A stretch of 19,859 bases of DNA from Sulfurovum sp. (GCA_026984165.1 JALSSQ010000054.1:1-19859); one strand, 5' to 3'; counted from the first letter of the stretch, positions 6,840-15,552 are shown. Notes: a model not told the origin generated them from the letters alone. Translations and numbers: made by a program.

Positions 6840-8375
6840 TTAAAAGAGATAATTAAACTCTAAACGGTATTCATTGTATGAGACATCTGCTTTTCCTGTA
6901 GCTCCCGGATCGGCACTCACTATACCTATACGTGTTTTCATTTGGAAATTTTTACTGAAGTTATACCATGTATCCAAATGGACAATATTACTATCAGCCT
7001 GTACGCCAGTTTTTGCATCATCGAAATCTTGAATTGCATACCTTACACTGGCTTTAAATTTTGGTGTAAATTTATAAACTGCTCTAGCCATATAGGTTGT
7101 GGTATTGGCATACCAGTTATATTGTGCCATTGCTCTGGTAAATCCGCCTGTAGGAAAACCTCTCCATGGCGCAAAAATATCCGCTTTGTCTTCTACTTTT
7201 GAATATCCAAATCTAAAGAAACCTTTTTTATTCGGCATTTTTAGATCAAGTCTTGCATTCAGTAAACTTGAGTCCATAGAGCCATTTACACCTGCCGCAT
7301 ATCCTGTAAGCGGTTTACCTTTAAGGTTTTTGTTGCCTGCTATGGCACCTCCTCCATCATCTTTTTGTAGGAAATATCTCACACCTGGACGCAGTGCCCA
7401 TCCACTTTGTCCCAGTGGAATTTTATAGTGTGCTTCTGCCACAAAATCTTTCACAATCCCTGGTACTTGCAGATAACTCAATGTCAAGTCAAGATTTTTC
7501 ATATATTTTGTTCTAAAGTCTGCCAAATAGAGCTTATGCTTTGTATCTTCTCCGGCTGCAACAAAGGCATTATAGTTGAGTCCTTTATGGATAGCAGAAT
7601 CATCATTGTTTGCCCAGCTCTCACCTGCTGCATCTTTAAATGTCACTACATCATGTGCATTCTCATGGTCACGAAGCTTTTGTGCCGTAAAGTAGGCTAC
7701 TCTAAATTTTGTTTTTGGTGCTATTTTTGCTGCAACTGTGACACCATCAAAACTGTTTGGAATCATTTTGGTATCATTAGATTTCGTAAAGACAGATTCA
7801 AAAAGTTGACGACCTACGCGTGCATCAATGGTGCCATTATTGTATTCTAGGAAACCTTGTGCTATCGTATGAATACCAAAGCCTCCGCCTGTTTTGACTT
7901 TATATCTGCTAAAGGTATCTTTACCTGCTTTTACCCGTCCTACATCTGCACTGTCTTCTCTAAAGAAATCAGGATTAAGTGATCCATAGTATCCCAAAGT
8001 AAAGCTCAGTCCGTTGAGTACTGCTGATTTATAAATGAGACTTCCACCAAGTCCCCATGCTTTATTGGTTTTTCTTTTACCTGGTTTTTCATCTTTCCAG
8101 TCCCAATAAAATGTATTGGATCTAACTCTTCCATAAAAAACACCTTGAGAGAACATATCTCCTATACTCTCTACACTTCCAGGAAGTACATTGTACTTAA
8201 GTGTCATATTGCCTCTCATTTGACGTTTAGGCTTTGTAGGAGATGGTGCAGCCGCCTTCTTGGGAGCTTGTACCATAGGCTCTACTGGTGCTATATCACC
8301 CCCTGCCATGGCAACATTGCTTGCAAGCAACATTGAACCTGCTACGAGGCTTAATTGTATCATTCCCTTTTTCAT
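6840..8375 (-). CDS. Outer-membrane porin (16-18 strand beta-barrel type)
   Basis: The 511-residue product has a clear signal peptide (hydrophobic residues 7-24, AMA cleavage site), then a Pro/Lys-rich linker (residues 30-55). A long run of alternating aromatic and polar strands follows, ending in YRLEFNYLF; the terminal Phe is the usual outer-membrane assembly signal. It resembles Campylobacterota OprD-like or major outer-membrane porins; substrate cannot be read from sequence. A good RBS (AAGGAG) precedes the ATG. It heads the group that includes the hydrolase, cytochrome-thioredoxin and DsrE-like proteins. It lies 190 nt after soxB, so it may be transcribed both by read-through and from its own promoter. 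A role in admitting sulfur compounds is inferred from context only. Confidence 0.78.
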   Translation of the reverse strand: MKKGMIQLSLVAGSMLLASNVAMAGGDIAPVEPMVQAPKKAAAPSPTKPKRQMRGNMTLKYNVLPGSVESIGDMFSQGVFYGRVRSNTFYWDWKDEKPGKRKTNKAWGLGGSLIYKSAVLNGLSFTLGYYGSLNPDFFREDSADVGRVKAGKDTFSRYKVKTGGGFGIHTIAQGFLEYNNGTIDARVGRQLFESVFTKSNDTKMIPNSFDGVTVAAKIAPKTKFRVAYFTAQKLRDHENAHDVVTFKDAAGESWANNDDSAIHKGLNYNAFVAAGEDTKHKLYLADFRTKYMKNLDLTLSYLQVPGIVKDFVAEAHYKIPLGQSGWALRPGVRYFLQKDDGGGAIAGNKNLKGKPLTGYAAGVNGSMDSSLLNARLDLKMPNKKGFFRFGYSKVEDKADIFAPWRGFPTGGFTRAMAQYNWYANTTTYMARAVYKFTPKFKASVRYAIQDFDDAKTGVQADSNIVHLDTWYNFSKNFQMKTRIGIVSADPGATGKADVSYNEYRLEFNYLF

Positions 8376-8565
8376 TATTTTCTCCTTGTTCCTTATTATT
8401 ATATTTTCACCTTTAGAGATACTTTTAAAAATATTTCTAAAAATAAAAAATTAATTTGCTATACTGTTGATGTGATAATTCACAAACCAAGTGTGCCCCA
8501 ACTCTATGGATACAAAGAGACTAACAATACTTTCAAAACAAAGAGATGAGGCACGGTTTTATTTT
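8376..8565 (-). promoter_or_regulatory. Gap between soxB and the porin operon
   Basis: This 190-base AT-rich gap has no convincing rho-independent terminator after soxB. On the minus strand, TATAAT about 25 bases before the porin ATG and TATAGC further upstream are possible -10 elements. GGCAC near 8550 and GTGCC near 8492 are complementary but about 55 nt apart, too far for a normal terminator. The TTTACA-pair promoter is absent. Read-through from soxXYZAB into the porin group is plausible. No gene is evident. Confidence 0.35.
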
Positions 8566-10344
8566 CTATGAACAGGTCGCTCCTTTCACCGGACAACCAC
8601 AATCCATATCTAACACTTTGACATTTGACTCCATCGGAATGTCAATCACTTTTTGTCTGCGAATATAGTCAGAGACTACTTCATAGACGGGTCGTATCGC
8701 TTTTTCATCCAGGTTTTCACCTACGTTTTGCAAGTTACCACCCCAAGATGATACACGATATGTTTTTTTCATATCTATTGGTTTACCTCCTATCATAAAA
8801 TCAGAAATACGTTTGCCAGATGGTGCAGAAATTTTGATGCTATAACTTGCACCGGTAATCCTACTCATATCCCCACCTTGTTGCAAAAGTGGATTGGCAT
8901 TGAAGACATTATCTGCGATATCTTCCATCAGCTTGTAGATGACTTCGCCTTTTAAATCAAATGTATAGACTTCCGGATAGGTAATCGCTGTCATTTCATA
9001 GACATTATCTTTGGTAATTGGATCACCTGGAAGCACAGTAGTACCCCATCTATATCCTGGGTTGAAATTAATATCACACTTCATCTCATCTTTGATAGCC
9101 ATACCAATGAGCGAATCGAAAGTAGAGTAGAAGGTATCACGTTTATACAAGAGTCCTTTGGTAGTACCAAGTACTTCATTGAGCTCTTTTTCAAAAGGTT
9201 TATACCATTTGGCAATCAGTGCTTCACCTGCTTTGTCTGCAGGTATGAGGTGAGAAGCCACCGGCATTAGCTTAAAGCTATAATCTACGACTTTTTTATC
9301 TTTGATATCCAAGTCAAGTCTGGAGATATATTTGCCGTGACTTCCTGAAATAATAATCACTGTATCATTGACCACGATAGGCTCTGGGCTAGGGTCATGG
9401 GTGTGTCCACTCAAAATAAAGTCCACACCTTTTACCTTTTTGGCCAACTCTTGATCGACAGAGAAACCATCATGACTGAGTACTACCACACAATCTACCT
9501 TTTTCTCTTTACGAAGCATATCTACATACTTTTGTAAAGACTCATGACGCAAGGCAAAACTCCACCCCTCTGTAAACTTCTTAGGGTTTGCTGTAGAGGT
9601 GAATGGGAAAGACTGTCCGATAATCCCTATCTTTGCTCCACCAATCTCTTTGATGGTATAAGGAGGGAAGATAAGCTCTTCAAAATCATCAGAGAAAGGG
9701 TCATTGTCTATCACATTTTGTGAAATAAAATCACCTTTGAGCTTACCTATAAGCTCGTGTACACGCTCTTTACCATAGGTAAATTCCCAGTGACCCACCA
9801 TCACATCCACACCCAAATAGTTTTGTGCATCAACGATCGCTTCACCTTTGGTCTTGAGTGCAACAGCAGTACCTTGCCATGTATCACCAGAATCAAGAAG
9901 AATGACATTTTTAGCCCCTCTTTCTTTTTTTACATGATCAATGATAGGTTTCATGTGCGCAATACCACCCATTTTTCCAAACTTCTTTGCCAGCTCTGTA
10001 AAATCATTATAGGTATCAAAATAAGCATCTAAAGAGCCTGCTTGAATACCATAATACTTTTGAAAACTCTCTCCACAAATAAAACCAGGTGTTCCCACCA
10101 AATTTTTAGCAGAAATCAACGTAGAAGGCTCTCTCCAATAGAGTGGCTTAAGATGTGCATGCAAATCACAAAAATGCAAAATGGTTGCCTTGCCTTTTGC
10201 TTTAAAATCAACCACATCAGAGAAACTGAGTTTTTTTATTTTTTCTTTTGCAGCTTCACCTGCAAAAAGATTTGTCCCTCCAGCTGCACCCACTAAACCT
10301 AGTGCAGATGCTATCTGAAGGAAGTCTCGTCTATCTATTTCCAT
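8566..10344 (-). CDS. soxB: SoxB, thiosulfohydrolase of the Sox pathway
   Basis: SoxB hydrolyses the terminal sulfone from the SoxY-bound cysteine S-sulfate, releasing sulfate, in the periplasm. The 592-residue product has a twin-arginine signal (DRRDFLQIA, residues 4-12). It shows the dimanganese 5'-nucleotidase-family motifs: HFCDLHAHLKPLYWREPS near residue 56, LLDSGDTWQGT near 150, GHWEFTYG near 183, LSHDGF near 288 and SGHTHDP near 311. The length is normal for SoxB. The C-terminus adds a short Cys-rich tail (DCGCPVKGATCS). The start is supported by GAGG 7 nt upstream. It is the last gene of soxXYZAB, 9 nt after soxA. Confidence 0.97.
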   Translation of the reverse strand: MEIDRRDFLQIASALGLVGAAGGTNLFAGEAAKEKIKKLSFSDVVDFKAKGKATILHFCDLHAHLKPLYWREPSTLISAKNLVGTPGFICGESFQKYYGIQAGSLDAYFDTYNDFTELAKKFGKMGGIAHMKPIIDHVKKERGAKNVILLDSGDTWQGTAVALKTKGEAIVDAQNYLGVDVMVGHWEFTYGKERVHELIGKLKGDFISQNVIDNDPFSDDFEELIFPPYTIKEIGGAKIGIIGQSFPFTSTANPKKFTEGWSFALRHESLQKYVDMLRKEKKVDCVVVLSHDGFSVDQELAKKVKGVDFILSGHTHDPSPEPIVVNDTVIIISGSHGKYISRLDLDIKDKKVVDYSFKLMPVASHLIPADKAGEALIAKWYKPFEKELNEVLGTTKGLLYKRDTFYSTFDSLIGMAIKDEMKCDINFNPGYRWGTTVLPGDPITKDNVYEMTAITYPEVYTFDLKGEVIYKLMEDIADNVFNANPLLQQGGDMSRITGASYSIKISAPSGKRISDFMIGGKPIDMKKTYRVSSWGGNLQNVGENLDEKAIRPVYEVVSDYIRRQKVIDIPMESNVKVLDMDCGCPVKGATCS

Positions 10345-10353
10345 TGGGTACCT

Positions 10354-11127
10354 CTATCTTTTTAGGCCAGGGATGGCTATTTTTTTGCCCTTTTCCTGAG
10401 CAAGTTTTGTCACATATACTTCTAAGGCTACCATCTCTTTGGAACCAATAGGGATGACTTTAAGCAATGCATTTTTCATACATCCCTGAAATCTTCTTTG
10501 TGGAGTTCTAAGACTTGACTTTGTCATACGATACGCCGGCCATGTAGCACCTGAGGCTACCTCACCCAAATCAGGTAACGGTTGTGTTCTGAGTACTTGC
10601 CCAACAATATCCGCCGAGTGACAAGAGTTACAAGAGAGTCCTCTGCCTCCACGTGCTGTCATAAATGTCTTTTTTCCGAGTTCATATGCCTCTTTTTCAT
10701 GTGGTTCAGTAGTATCAATATTAGGCACTTCATCGTTTGCCAACGATTTCACATAAGCAAGCATAGAAAACATTTTTCCAGACTTGAGTTTTGTTTTCTT
10801 TTTGCCTTGTTCTACCTGCATTGCCTGTAGTACTTGGTCTATACCTACAACATTGCCAAGTTTTTTAATGTATCTTGGAAAACCGGCAATATATTTGGGA
10901 AGTTCTTTTTCTGAAACACCTAAGAATTTAGCTAAAGCTTCTTCTCCGCCTAGATTTTCCTCAAACATCTCTCCACCCTCTTCCACGTAAATGTCGGCAG
11001 GATTGTTTTCTAACATCTCTTTGTACATTGCTCTATCTGAGTCACTCATAGCAAACTGCTCACCAGCATTGAGCTGAAGCATCGCCATCGTACTTAAAAA
11101 AGCAAGTGATAATAGTGTTTTCTTCAT
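10354..11127 (-). CDS. soxA: SoxA, monoheme c-type cytochrome subunit of SoxAX
   Basis: SoxA pairs with SoxX to conjugate thiosulfate to the SoxY cysteine. The 257-residue product has a Sec signal (residues 1-21). It has a single heme site, CNSCH (Cys166, Cys169, His170), and Cys216 in RRFQGCMKN, which sits where the catalytic heme-ligating cysteine (often persulfidated) is found. The absence of a second CxxCH places it with monoheme SoxA proteins. The N-terminal region matches the SoxA N-domain but has no heme-binding motif. The gene starts 3 nt after soxZ, with an AAAGGAT RBS inside the soxZ end, and precedes soxB. Confidence 0.95.
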   Translation of the reverse strand: MKKTLLSLAFLSTMAMLQLNAGEQFAMSDSDRAMYKEMLENNPADIYVEEGGEMFEENLGGEEALAKFLGVSEKELPKYIAGFPRYIKKLGNVVGIDQVLQAMQVEQGKKKTKLKSGKMFSMLAYVKSLANDEVPNIDTTEPHEKEAYELGKKTFMTARGGRGLSCNSCHSADIVGQVLRTQPLPDLGEVASGATWPAYRMTKSSLRTPQRRFQGCMKNALLKVIPIGSKEMVALEVYVTKLAQEKGKKIAIPGLKR

Positions 11128-11130
11128 GAC

Positions 11131-11469
11131 TTATCCTTTTGGCTTAAGTTTTTTGCTCTTAGAGTTCTTCTCACCCATGTTATCTGTGTAATCTACAGTA
11201 ATTTTTCCTTTACCTGCTACTTTCAAGTTTACTGAAAAGTAAGGGTTTGTAGAAACTGTCTCCCATACTTTCATAGTAGTAAATGGTTTACCATCCAAAG
11301 AGAAAGTAATATTATCTATGTAATGTGCGGGTTTAATTTTTCCTGTTTTTTTATCTTTTTTAATGCCTGTATCCATAGGGTGTATGACAATAAAATCTAC
11401 TTTTATCGTATCTCCCACTTTATACTTTTTAGGTTTGAATTTAATCATCGATTTTCTAGCTTCTGCCAT
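11131..11469 (-). CDS. soxZ: SoxZ, partner of the sulfur-carrier SoxY
   Basis: The 112-residue product is a small Ig-like protein without signal peptide. It is expected to leave the cytoplasm with Tat-exported SoxY. Typical SoxZ features are KPKKYKVGDTIKVDFIVIHPMDTG at the start (given here only as its region, residues 12-35), then HYIDNITFSLDGKPF and the closing strand GKITVDYTDNMG. The length is normal. The ATG has AAAGGA at 6-nt spacing and lies 57 nt after the soxY stop. SoxYZ carries sulfur intermediates between SoxAX and SoxB. Confidence 0.95.
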   Translation of the reverse strand: MAEARKSMIKFKPKKYKVGDTIKVDFIVIHPMDTGIKKDKKTGKIKPAHYIDNITFSLDGKPFTTMKVWETVSTNPYFSVNLKVAGKGKITVDYTDNMGEKNSKSKKLKPKG

Positions 11470-11526
11470 GTTGTATCCTTTAATTATGCTTTTTTATATC
11501 TGTCTTATCTCTTATACAGGTGGCTA

Positions 11527-11997
11527 TCAACCACACCCACCAATCGTTACTTTAACTGATTTGGAGGCTTTGAGAAATGAACCATCACTCATCTCTACCA
11601 ATGCGACAATATCTTGTGTCCCACCCAATTTAATACGTGTCGCAAAATATCCTTTGCCATTCATAGGCGTAAGCATCACATCTGCCGATCTTGCATTACC
11701 ATTTTTGGTAGTAAGAATATGGATTGCTTTCACATAATCAGTCTCTGTCATAGGAGATTCCACATTCACTTTTACAGGAACGACGGCACCATTTTCTGCA
11801 ATCTCTGGTACAGTCAGTGAAACTTTGTCGCTTTTGGTTACAGCTTTTCCTCCAGTAATCGCTTTTACCGCAGCATCATAAGAGAGTGCATTTGCTCCTT
11901 TGGGCTTTGCCTCTTTCGCCAAAACCATACTTGGTGTTGTCACGGCTGCTACAGCAGATGCTGCACATATTGTCTTTAAAAAATTTCTTCTTTTCAT
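11527..11997 (-). CDS. soxY: SoxY, covalent sulfur-carrier protein
   Basis: SoxY carries all Sox intermediates on a cysteine near its C-terminus. The 156-residue product starts with a Tat signal (MKRRNFLKTICAASAVAA) and ends VTIGGCG, the swinging arm with the carrier cysteine next to last. I chose the ATG at 11997 because AAGGAG lies just upstream and the Tat motif then starts the protein. A start at 12048 would overlap soxX, add 17 residues before the signal, and lack an RBS. The gene lies 16 nt after soxX and 57 nt before soxZ. Confidence 0.95.
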   Translation of the reverse strand: MKRRNFLKTICAASAVAAVTTPSMVLAKEAKPKGANALSYDAAVKAITGGKAVTKSDKVSLTVPEIAENGAVVPVKVNVESPMTETDYVKAIHILTTKNGNARSADVMLTPMNGKGYFATRIKLGGTQDIVALVEMSDGSFLKASKSVKVTIGGCG

Positions 11998-12013
11998 TCT
12001 TTCTCCTTGGTGA

Positions 12014-12577
12014 TTATTTTTTTGATACGATGTAGGCTGTAAAATCACAAATCTCTTCAGGTGTAAAGAGTCCAGTGGTTAGGTTGACAGTCATGTGTGT
12101 ATTTGGATTGTCTATTCTAGGATCAGCAATTTTCTGATAAACAAATTGTGCATCTCTTGCTTTTGTATCGATAAAGTTTGCTTTATAGCCTGTCAAATCA
12201 GGCCCAATATTACCAGCCCCTTTTGCACCTTCGATGTTGTGGCAAGCAACACAGTTACCAAACTGCTTAAACTTCTTTTTCATCTTTCCATCTTTGCCTT
12301 TTTTCATAGTAAATTTGACCAGACCTTCCGGTGCAGGCTTTTTGGCTTTTTTACCATTAAGGTTATGGAACATATATTTTCCTCTTGCTATTGCAGCTGC
12401 ATCATTAAGGTTACAACTTTTAGGCATCGTATATTTCTTTGCCTCTGGAAACAAATCTTTTTTGATCATCTTGCTTGCATCTGGCATATCGTAAGCTTTG
12501 GTTAAATCCACTGCATATAGTGATGCCGATAAAAACAATGTTGCTGTTAGTGCTAAACATTTTATTTTCGTATGCAT
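12014..12577 (-). CDS. soxX: SoxX, monoheme c-type cytochrome subunit of SoxAX
   Basis: SoxX accepts electrons released when SoxAX attaches thiosulfate to SoxY. The 187-residue product has a Sec signal (residues 1-22). It has one heme site, CVACH (Cys109, Cys112, His113), followed by GNIGPDLTGY, and a probable axial Met in NTHMTVN (Met162). A Lys-rich stretch (about residues 76-104) precedes the heme site. It is the first gene of the sox operon, with AAGGAG 5 nt from the ATG; another ATG 4 nt upstream is out of frame. Its promoter is the direct-repeat element at 12608-12639. Confidence 0.95.
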   Translation of the reverse strand: MHTKIKCLALTATLFLSASLYAVDLTKAYDMPDASKMIKKDLFPEAKKYTMPKSCNLNDAAAIARGKYMFHNLNGKKAKKPAPEGLVKFTMKKGKDGKMKKKFKQFGNCVACHNIEGAKGAGNIGPDLTGYKANFIDTKARDAQFVYQKIADPRIDNPNTHMTVNLTTGLFTPEEICDFTAYIVSKK

Positions 12578-12607
12578 TCATACTCCTTTTTTAGTGTTTC
12601 AAAAAAA

Positions 12608-12639
12608 ATCATAACACTTTAGTGTAAAGAAAATGTAAA
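12608..12639 (-). promoter_or_regulatory. Direct-repeat promoter of soxXYZAB
   Basis: On the minus strand this reads TTTACA, 5 nt, TTTACA, 9 nt, TATGAT. The hexamers are at 12634-12639 and 12623-12628, and the -10 at 12608-12613. The repeat period is 11 nt. The upstream hexamer begins 6 nt after the stop of the histidine kinase gene. There is no proper -35 at 17-nt spacing, as expected for an activator-dependent promoter where the protein sits over the -35 region. A further single TGTAAA lies at 12651-12656. Control by the adjacent response regulator is inference. Confidence 0.75.
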
Positions 12640-12645
12640 AAATGT

Positions 12646-13797
12646 TTATTTGTAAAAATAATATTTAAAAATAGTTTCTTTATTTACTGTAGAAGTAACT
12701 TCTAAGTCTATGCCCTCTTCATCAACAATTTGTTTTACTATATTGAGTCCAATACCAAAACCGCCTTTGGATTGATTTTCACGGTAGTACCTTGAAAATA
12801 TCTTCTCTACATTCTCTATGCCTACACCATAATCTTGTACGCTAAATATAATGAGATCTTTTTTTGTATAGAGTGAGATATCCACTCTATTGTTATGATA
12901 ACTGTATTTGATAGCATTTGAGATGGTATTATCTACAATACGTTGCAGCTTTGTTTTAGAAAAGAGATAGATCACATCCTCTTCAATGTTTGCTTGAAGT
13001 TCTATCTCTTTAAGGTGCGCAACCTCTTGAAAATAATCTACTCTGTTTTGAATAAACTCACCTAAATTAATCTCTTGATAGGTACGCTTTACATGCCCCT
13101 GCTTGACCAAATAATCCATATCATTATAAATCGTTGCCAAGGTCTTGGATGCGGCTTTCATTCGTTGTAAATATTTATTATCTCCATACTTATTGGCAAA
13201 AAGATCTGCATTGAGATTGATAATGCTTAAAGGGGTATTGATTTCATGCATGGAGTCTTTGATAAAGTTATCTAACTGTGTGTTGAGCTTTTCAAAAGGT
13301 TTAGAAAAATTTCTAAGCAAAAGAAATGAAAAAGCATACAACAATAAAACAATTGCCATCATCACCAACGCAGCAAAATAGTAAATTTTATTTGCCATAT
13401 GTTTGGTAGATACCAATAGGTATTTGGCCCCAAAATAGTATCCATCAGGCAGAGGATAAATAGTGTAATAATGTTTATATTGTTTATGAAATCCCACTGT
13501 ATATGCATGAGGGGTAAAAGTCAAGGAAGAAAAGAGTGTTTGATATGTTGCAGTATATAGAGCAGCCGTATATTTTTGGTAGCGTGGAAAATGAAACACT
13601 TTTTCACTATTGTCATAATGTTGCATGGCACGGATAATCTGCTTTGATTGATTTTCGAGCGAAAGTTTTACTTTTGCTTCATCAATCTGCAACAAAAGAT
13701 AGACATAAATCAACAGAGGCACAATCAAAAGGAGTGCCAAAATAGTCGTATATCTCAAGGCATATTTTTTGGCAAAAGATTCCGTATTAAAAATCAA
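12646..13797 (-). CDS. Sensor histidine kinase
   Basis: The 383-residue product has two membrane segments (about residues 17-36 and 138-161) flanking a periplasmic region of about 100 residues rich in Tyr and His. The second segment leads almost directly into the dimerisation helix; His184 in SMHEINTPLSI is the phosphorylation site, with no room for a HAMP domain. The ATPase domain has an N-box (DNTISNAIKYS), G1 (DYGVGIENV) and G2 (GGFGIGLNIV). The gene overlaps the response regulator by 11 nt and is the last of three co-transcribed genes. It sits directly upstream of the sox promoter, so control of sox is a reasonable inference. The signal is unknown. Confidence 0.92.
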   Translation of the reverse strand: MIFNTESFAKKYALRYTTILALLLIVPLLIYVYLLLQIDEAKVKLSLENQSKQIIRAMQHYDNSEKVFHFPRYQKYTAALYTATYQTLFSSLTFTPHAYTVGFHKQYKHYYTIYPLPDGYYFGAKYLLVSTKHMANKIYYFAALVMMAIVLLLYAFSFLLLRNFSKPFEKLNTQLDNFIKDSMHEINTPLSIINLNADLFANKYGDNKYLQRMKAASKTLATIYNDMDYLVKQGHVKRTYQEINLGEFIQNRVDYFQEVAHLKEIELQANIEEDVIYLFSKTKLQRIVDNTISNAIKYSYHNNRVDISLYTKKDLIIFSVQDYGVGIENVEKIFSRYYRENQSKGGFGIGLNIVKQIVDEEGIDLEVTSTVNKETIFKYYFYK

Positions 13798-14446
13798 TGC
13801 TATATCCTAATCCACGTACATTTTTAATAAAATCTTTTTCAAGTTTCTTTCGTAGATTACCCACTTGTACGCGTATATTGGCAGAGTCAACCCACTCTCC
13901 CCAAACCTCCTCCCAAAACATCTCACAGCTTACCACTGCACCACGCTGCCTAATAAGCAACTCAAGTATTTTGGTCTCTGTTTTACCCAATGCAACACCT
14001 TTACCATGAAATAGCAACTTCATCTTTGTGACATCATAGGTATATCCATGAGGCAACTCTATAATCTCTTCATTCGTAGCAAAACATTGTAATTTCACTA
14101 CCTGTTCCAAACGTAATTTCAACTCTGCCAAATCAAAAGGTTTGCGTATATAATCACAAGCACCACACTCATACCCACGGCTCAAATCATCAATATCTGT
14201 TAAAGAGGTGATAAAAATAGCGGGTATTTTTTTACCATCTTTTCGCAATCTCTCAAGCATTTCAAAACCACTATATTCTCCTGGCACTTTCACATCCAAG
14301 AGCAATAAATCAAAAGACTCTTCATAAATCGCATCATACGCCAAATCAGAGCTTGCAAAACATTTCACACTATATCCACTCTCTTCTAAAAACTCTTGCA
14401 TACTCAGTGCCAACACTGTCTCATCTTCCAAAATCAATATTTTCAT
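13787..14446 (-). CDS. OmpR/PhoB-family response regulator
   Basis: The 219-residue product has a receiver domain (1-115) with Glu8/Asp9, phospho-acceptor Asp51, Thr80 and Lys102. A winged-helix DNA-binding domain (about 130-219) follows, with GKTETKILELLIRQRGAVVS, VQVGNLRKKLEKD and the closing hairpin VRGLGYSIDF. Such regulators bind tandem hexamers spaced by one helical turn, which is the pattern found at six promoters in this window. Cys94 and Cys97 form a CGAC motif beside the KPF loop, where Ala and Asp are usual. It overlaps the sensor gene upstream by ATGA and the kinase gene downstream by 11 nt. Confidence 0.93.
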   Translation of the reverse strand: MKILILEDETVLALSMQEFLEESGYSVKCFASSDLAYDAIYEESFDLLLLDVKVPGEYSGFEMLERLRKDGKKIPAIFITSLTDIDDLSRGYECGACDYIRKPFDLAELKLRLEQVVKLQCFATNEEIIELPHGYTYDVTKMKLLFHGKGVALGKTETKILELLIRQRGAVVSCEMFWEEVWGEWVDSANIRVQVGNLRKKLEKDFIKNVRGLGYSIDF

Positions 14447-15552
14447 TGAATCTCTCCTACTTTCTTCTCTTTGTGTTTGGTATCAAGTATGATATCAATC
14501 AACTCCTCTTTTGTGTAGGTTCGCAATGCAGACCTTGCTTTGAACTCCAGTTGCACTTTGTCCTCTTTTCGCAATTTGGGCAAAAGCTCTATTAAATCTC
14601 TGTCATGTTTATTTTTAAAGCTTCCATAAGGCTCGCTCCATGCTTTGACTACCTTTTGTATATCTTCATCTGAAAATTGTGAGAAAAAAGAGATATGTTC
14701 ATTTTCATTTTCAAATTTTTTCAAAGCATCCTCTGAGACAACAAGCATATAGATACCGATCTGTTTGCCTTTTCCGTTATACATAGGTTCATTAAGATAC
14801 AACATACCATTTTTATAGATATATCCTTTAGAGGAGAAATCATCCCAGTCAAGCATCTCTATGGCAGGTAAAAGTTGGCGATTAAAATTTTGGTTGGAGA
14901 TAACATAGTTGTGCACCACAGGAAAATCACGCATCAAGGATGCCTGCTTCAAATACTTTTCATCCATCAGTGCCACAAGTTCTATCCCTTTTTTACGTAA
15001 TTTGGACGCAAAGGTATCGATAAATTTAATAACCTCCAAATATCCCAATATCTTGTATCCGCTACGTATGGGTACCGTGGCCTTAAAAGTCAAAAGCCGT
15101 CCTGTCTCCATACCCACTTTAGGTTCACTGTTTTTACTCAATGTCTCTAAATCATCACGAAACCACCAAATAGGCATCCCCTCAAACCCTTGCCCCCAGC
15201 TGCGCGCAAATATGAAAAATTCAGGAGTCAATACCTGAATATGTAAAGATTTTAAGTGGGTATATTTTTTAAAACGCTCAGAGATATGAGAAAGAATCGC
15301 ATATCCCTCCTCTTCATCTTCTGAAATAAGCGCATTTTTTAACGCACCATCTTCTGCAAGCGCCAAAGAGAAGGAGAGCAAATCAACCATCTCATAATCA
15401 AGCCCTTCACGAAAATTTTTGACAATACGATCACTCACTGAGACAAGTTTCTCTTTATTGTCATTTTGAACAAAGAAAAAAACCGAAGAGAACAACACCA
15501 ATAAAATAAAAAACATCGCATAAAATGCAATGTTGTTCAATCTCTTATACAT
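14443..15552 (-). CDS. Membrane-anchored Cache-type sensor protein without output domain
   Basis: The 369-residue product has one N-terminal membrane anchor (about residues 9-28), then an extracytoplasmic region. That region has the look of Campylobacterota double-Cache ligand domains: LHIQVLTPEFFIFARSWG near residue 103, GMETGRLLTFKATVPI near 146, and a second lobe with GYIYKNGMLYLNEPMYNGKG near 237. I see no second membrane segment and no kinase, HAMP or methyl-accepting region. The last about 90 residues are charged and helical. It is the first gene of an operon with a response regulator and histidine kinase, so it may be an accessory sensor feeding the kinase (a three-component system); that role is inference. 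AGGAG precedes the ATG. Confidence 0.75.
   Translation of the reverse strand: MYKRLNNIAFYAMFFILLVLFSSVFFFVQNDNKEKLVSVSDRIVKNFREGLDYEMVDLLSFSLALAEDGALKNALISEDEEEGYAILSHISERFKKYTHLKSLHIQVLTPEFFIFARSWGQGFEGMPIWWFRDDLETLSKNSEPKVGMETGRLLTFKATVPIRSGYKILGYLEVIKFIDTFASKLRKKGIELVALMDEKYLKQASLMRDFPVVHNYVISNQNFNRQLLPAIEMLDWDDFSSKGYIYKNGMLYLNEPMYNGKGKQIGIYMLVVSEDALKKFENENEHISFFSQFSDEDIQKVVKAWSEPYGSFKNKHDRDLIELLPKLRKEDKVQLEFKARSALRTYTKEELIDIILDTKHKEKKVGEIQ

Noticed and set aside
11521..11545. GTGG/CCAC hairpin at the soxY stop
   Set aside because: Only 4 bp, lies in the coding end of soxY, and no T tract; soxYZ must be expressed together.
11363..11737. Plus-strand open frame of 124 codons opposite soxY/soxZ
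   Set aside because: Antisense shadow of two well-identified sox genes, without RBS or recognisable protein features.
11998..12048. Longer soxY reading frame starting at 12048
   Set aside because: It would overlap soxX and put 17 residues before the Tat motif, while the ATG at 11997 has a proper RBS.
12614..12625. Near-palindrome ACACTTTAGTGT in the sox promoter
   Set aside because: It is not shared by the other five promoters, whereas the direct repeat is; probably incidental.
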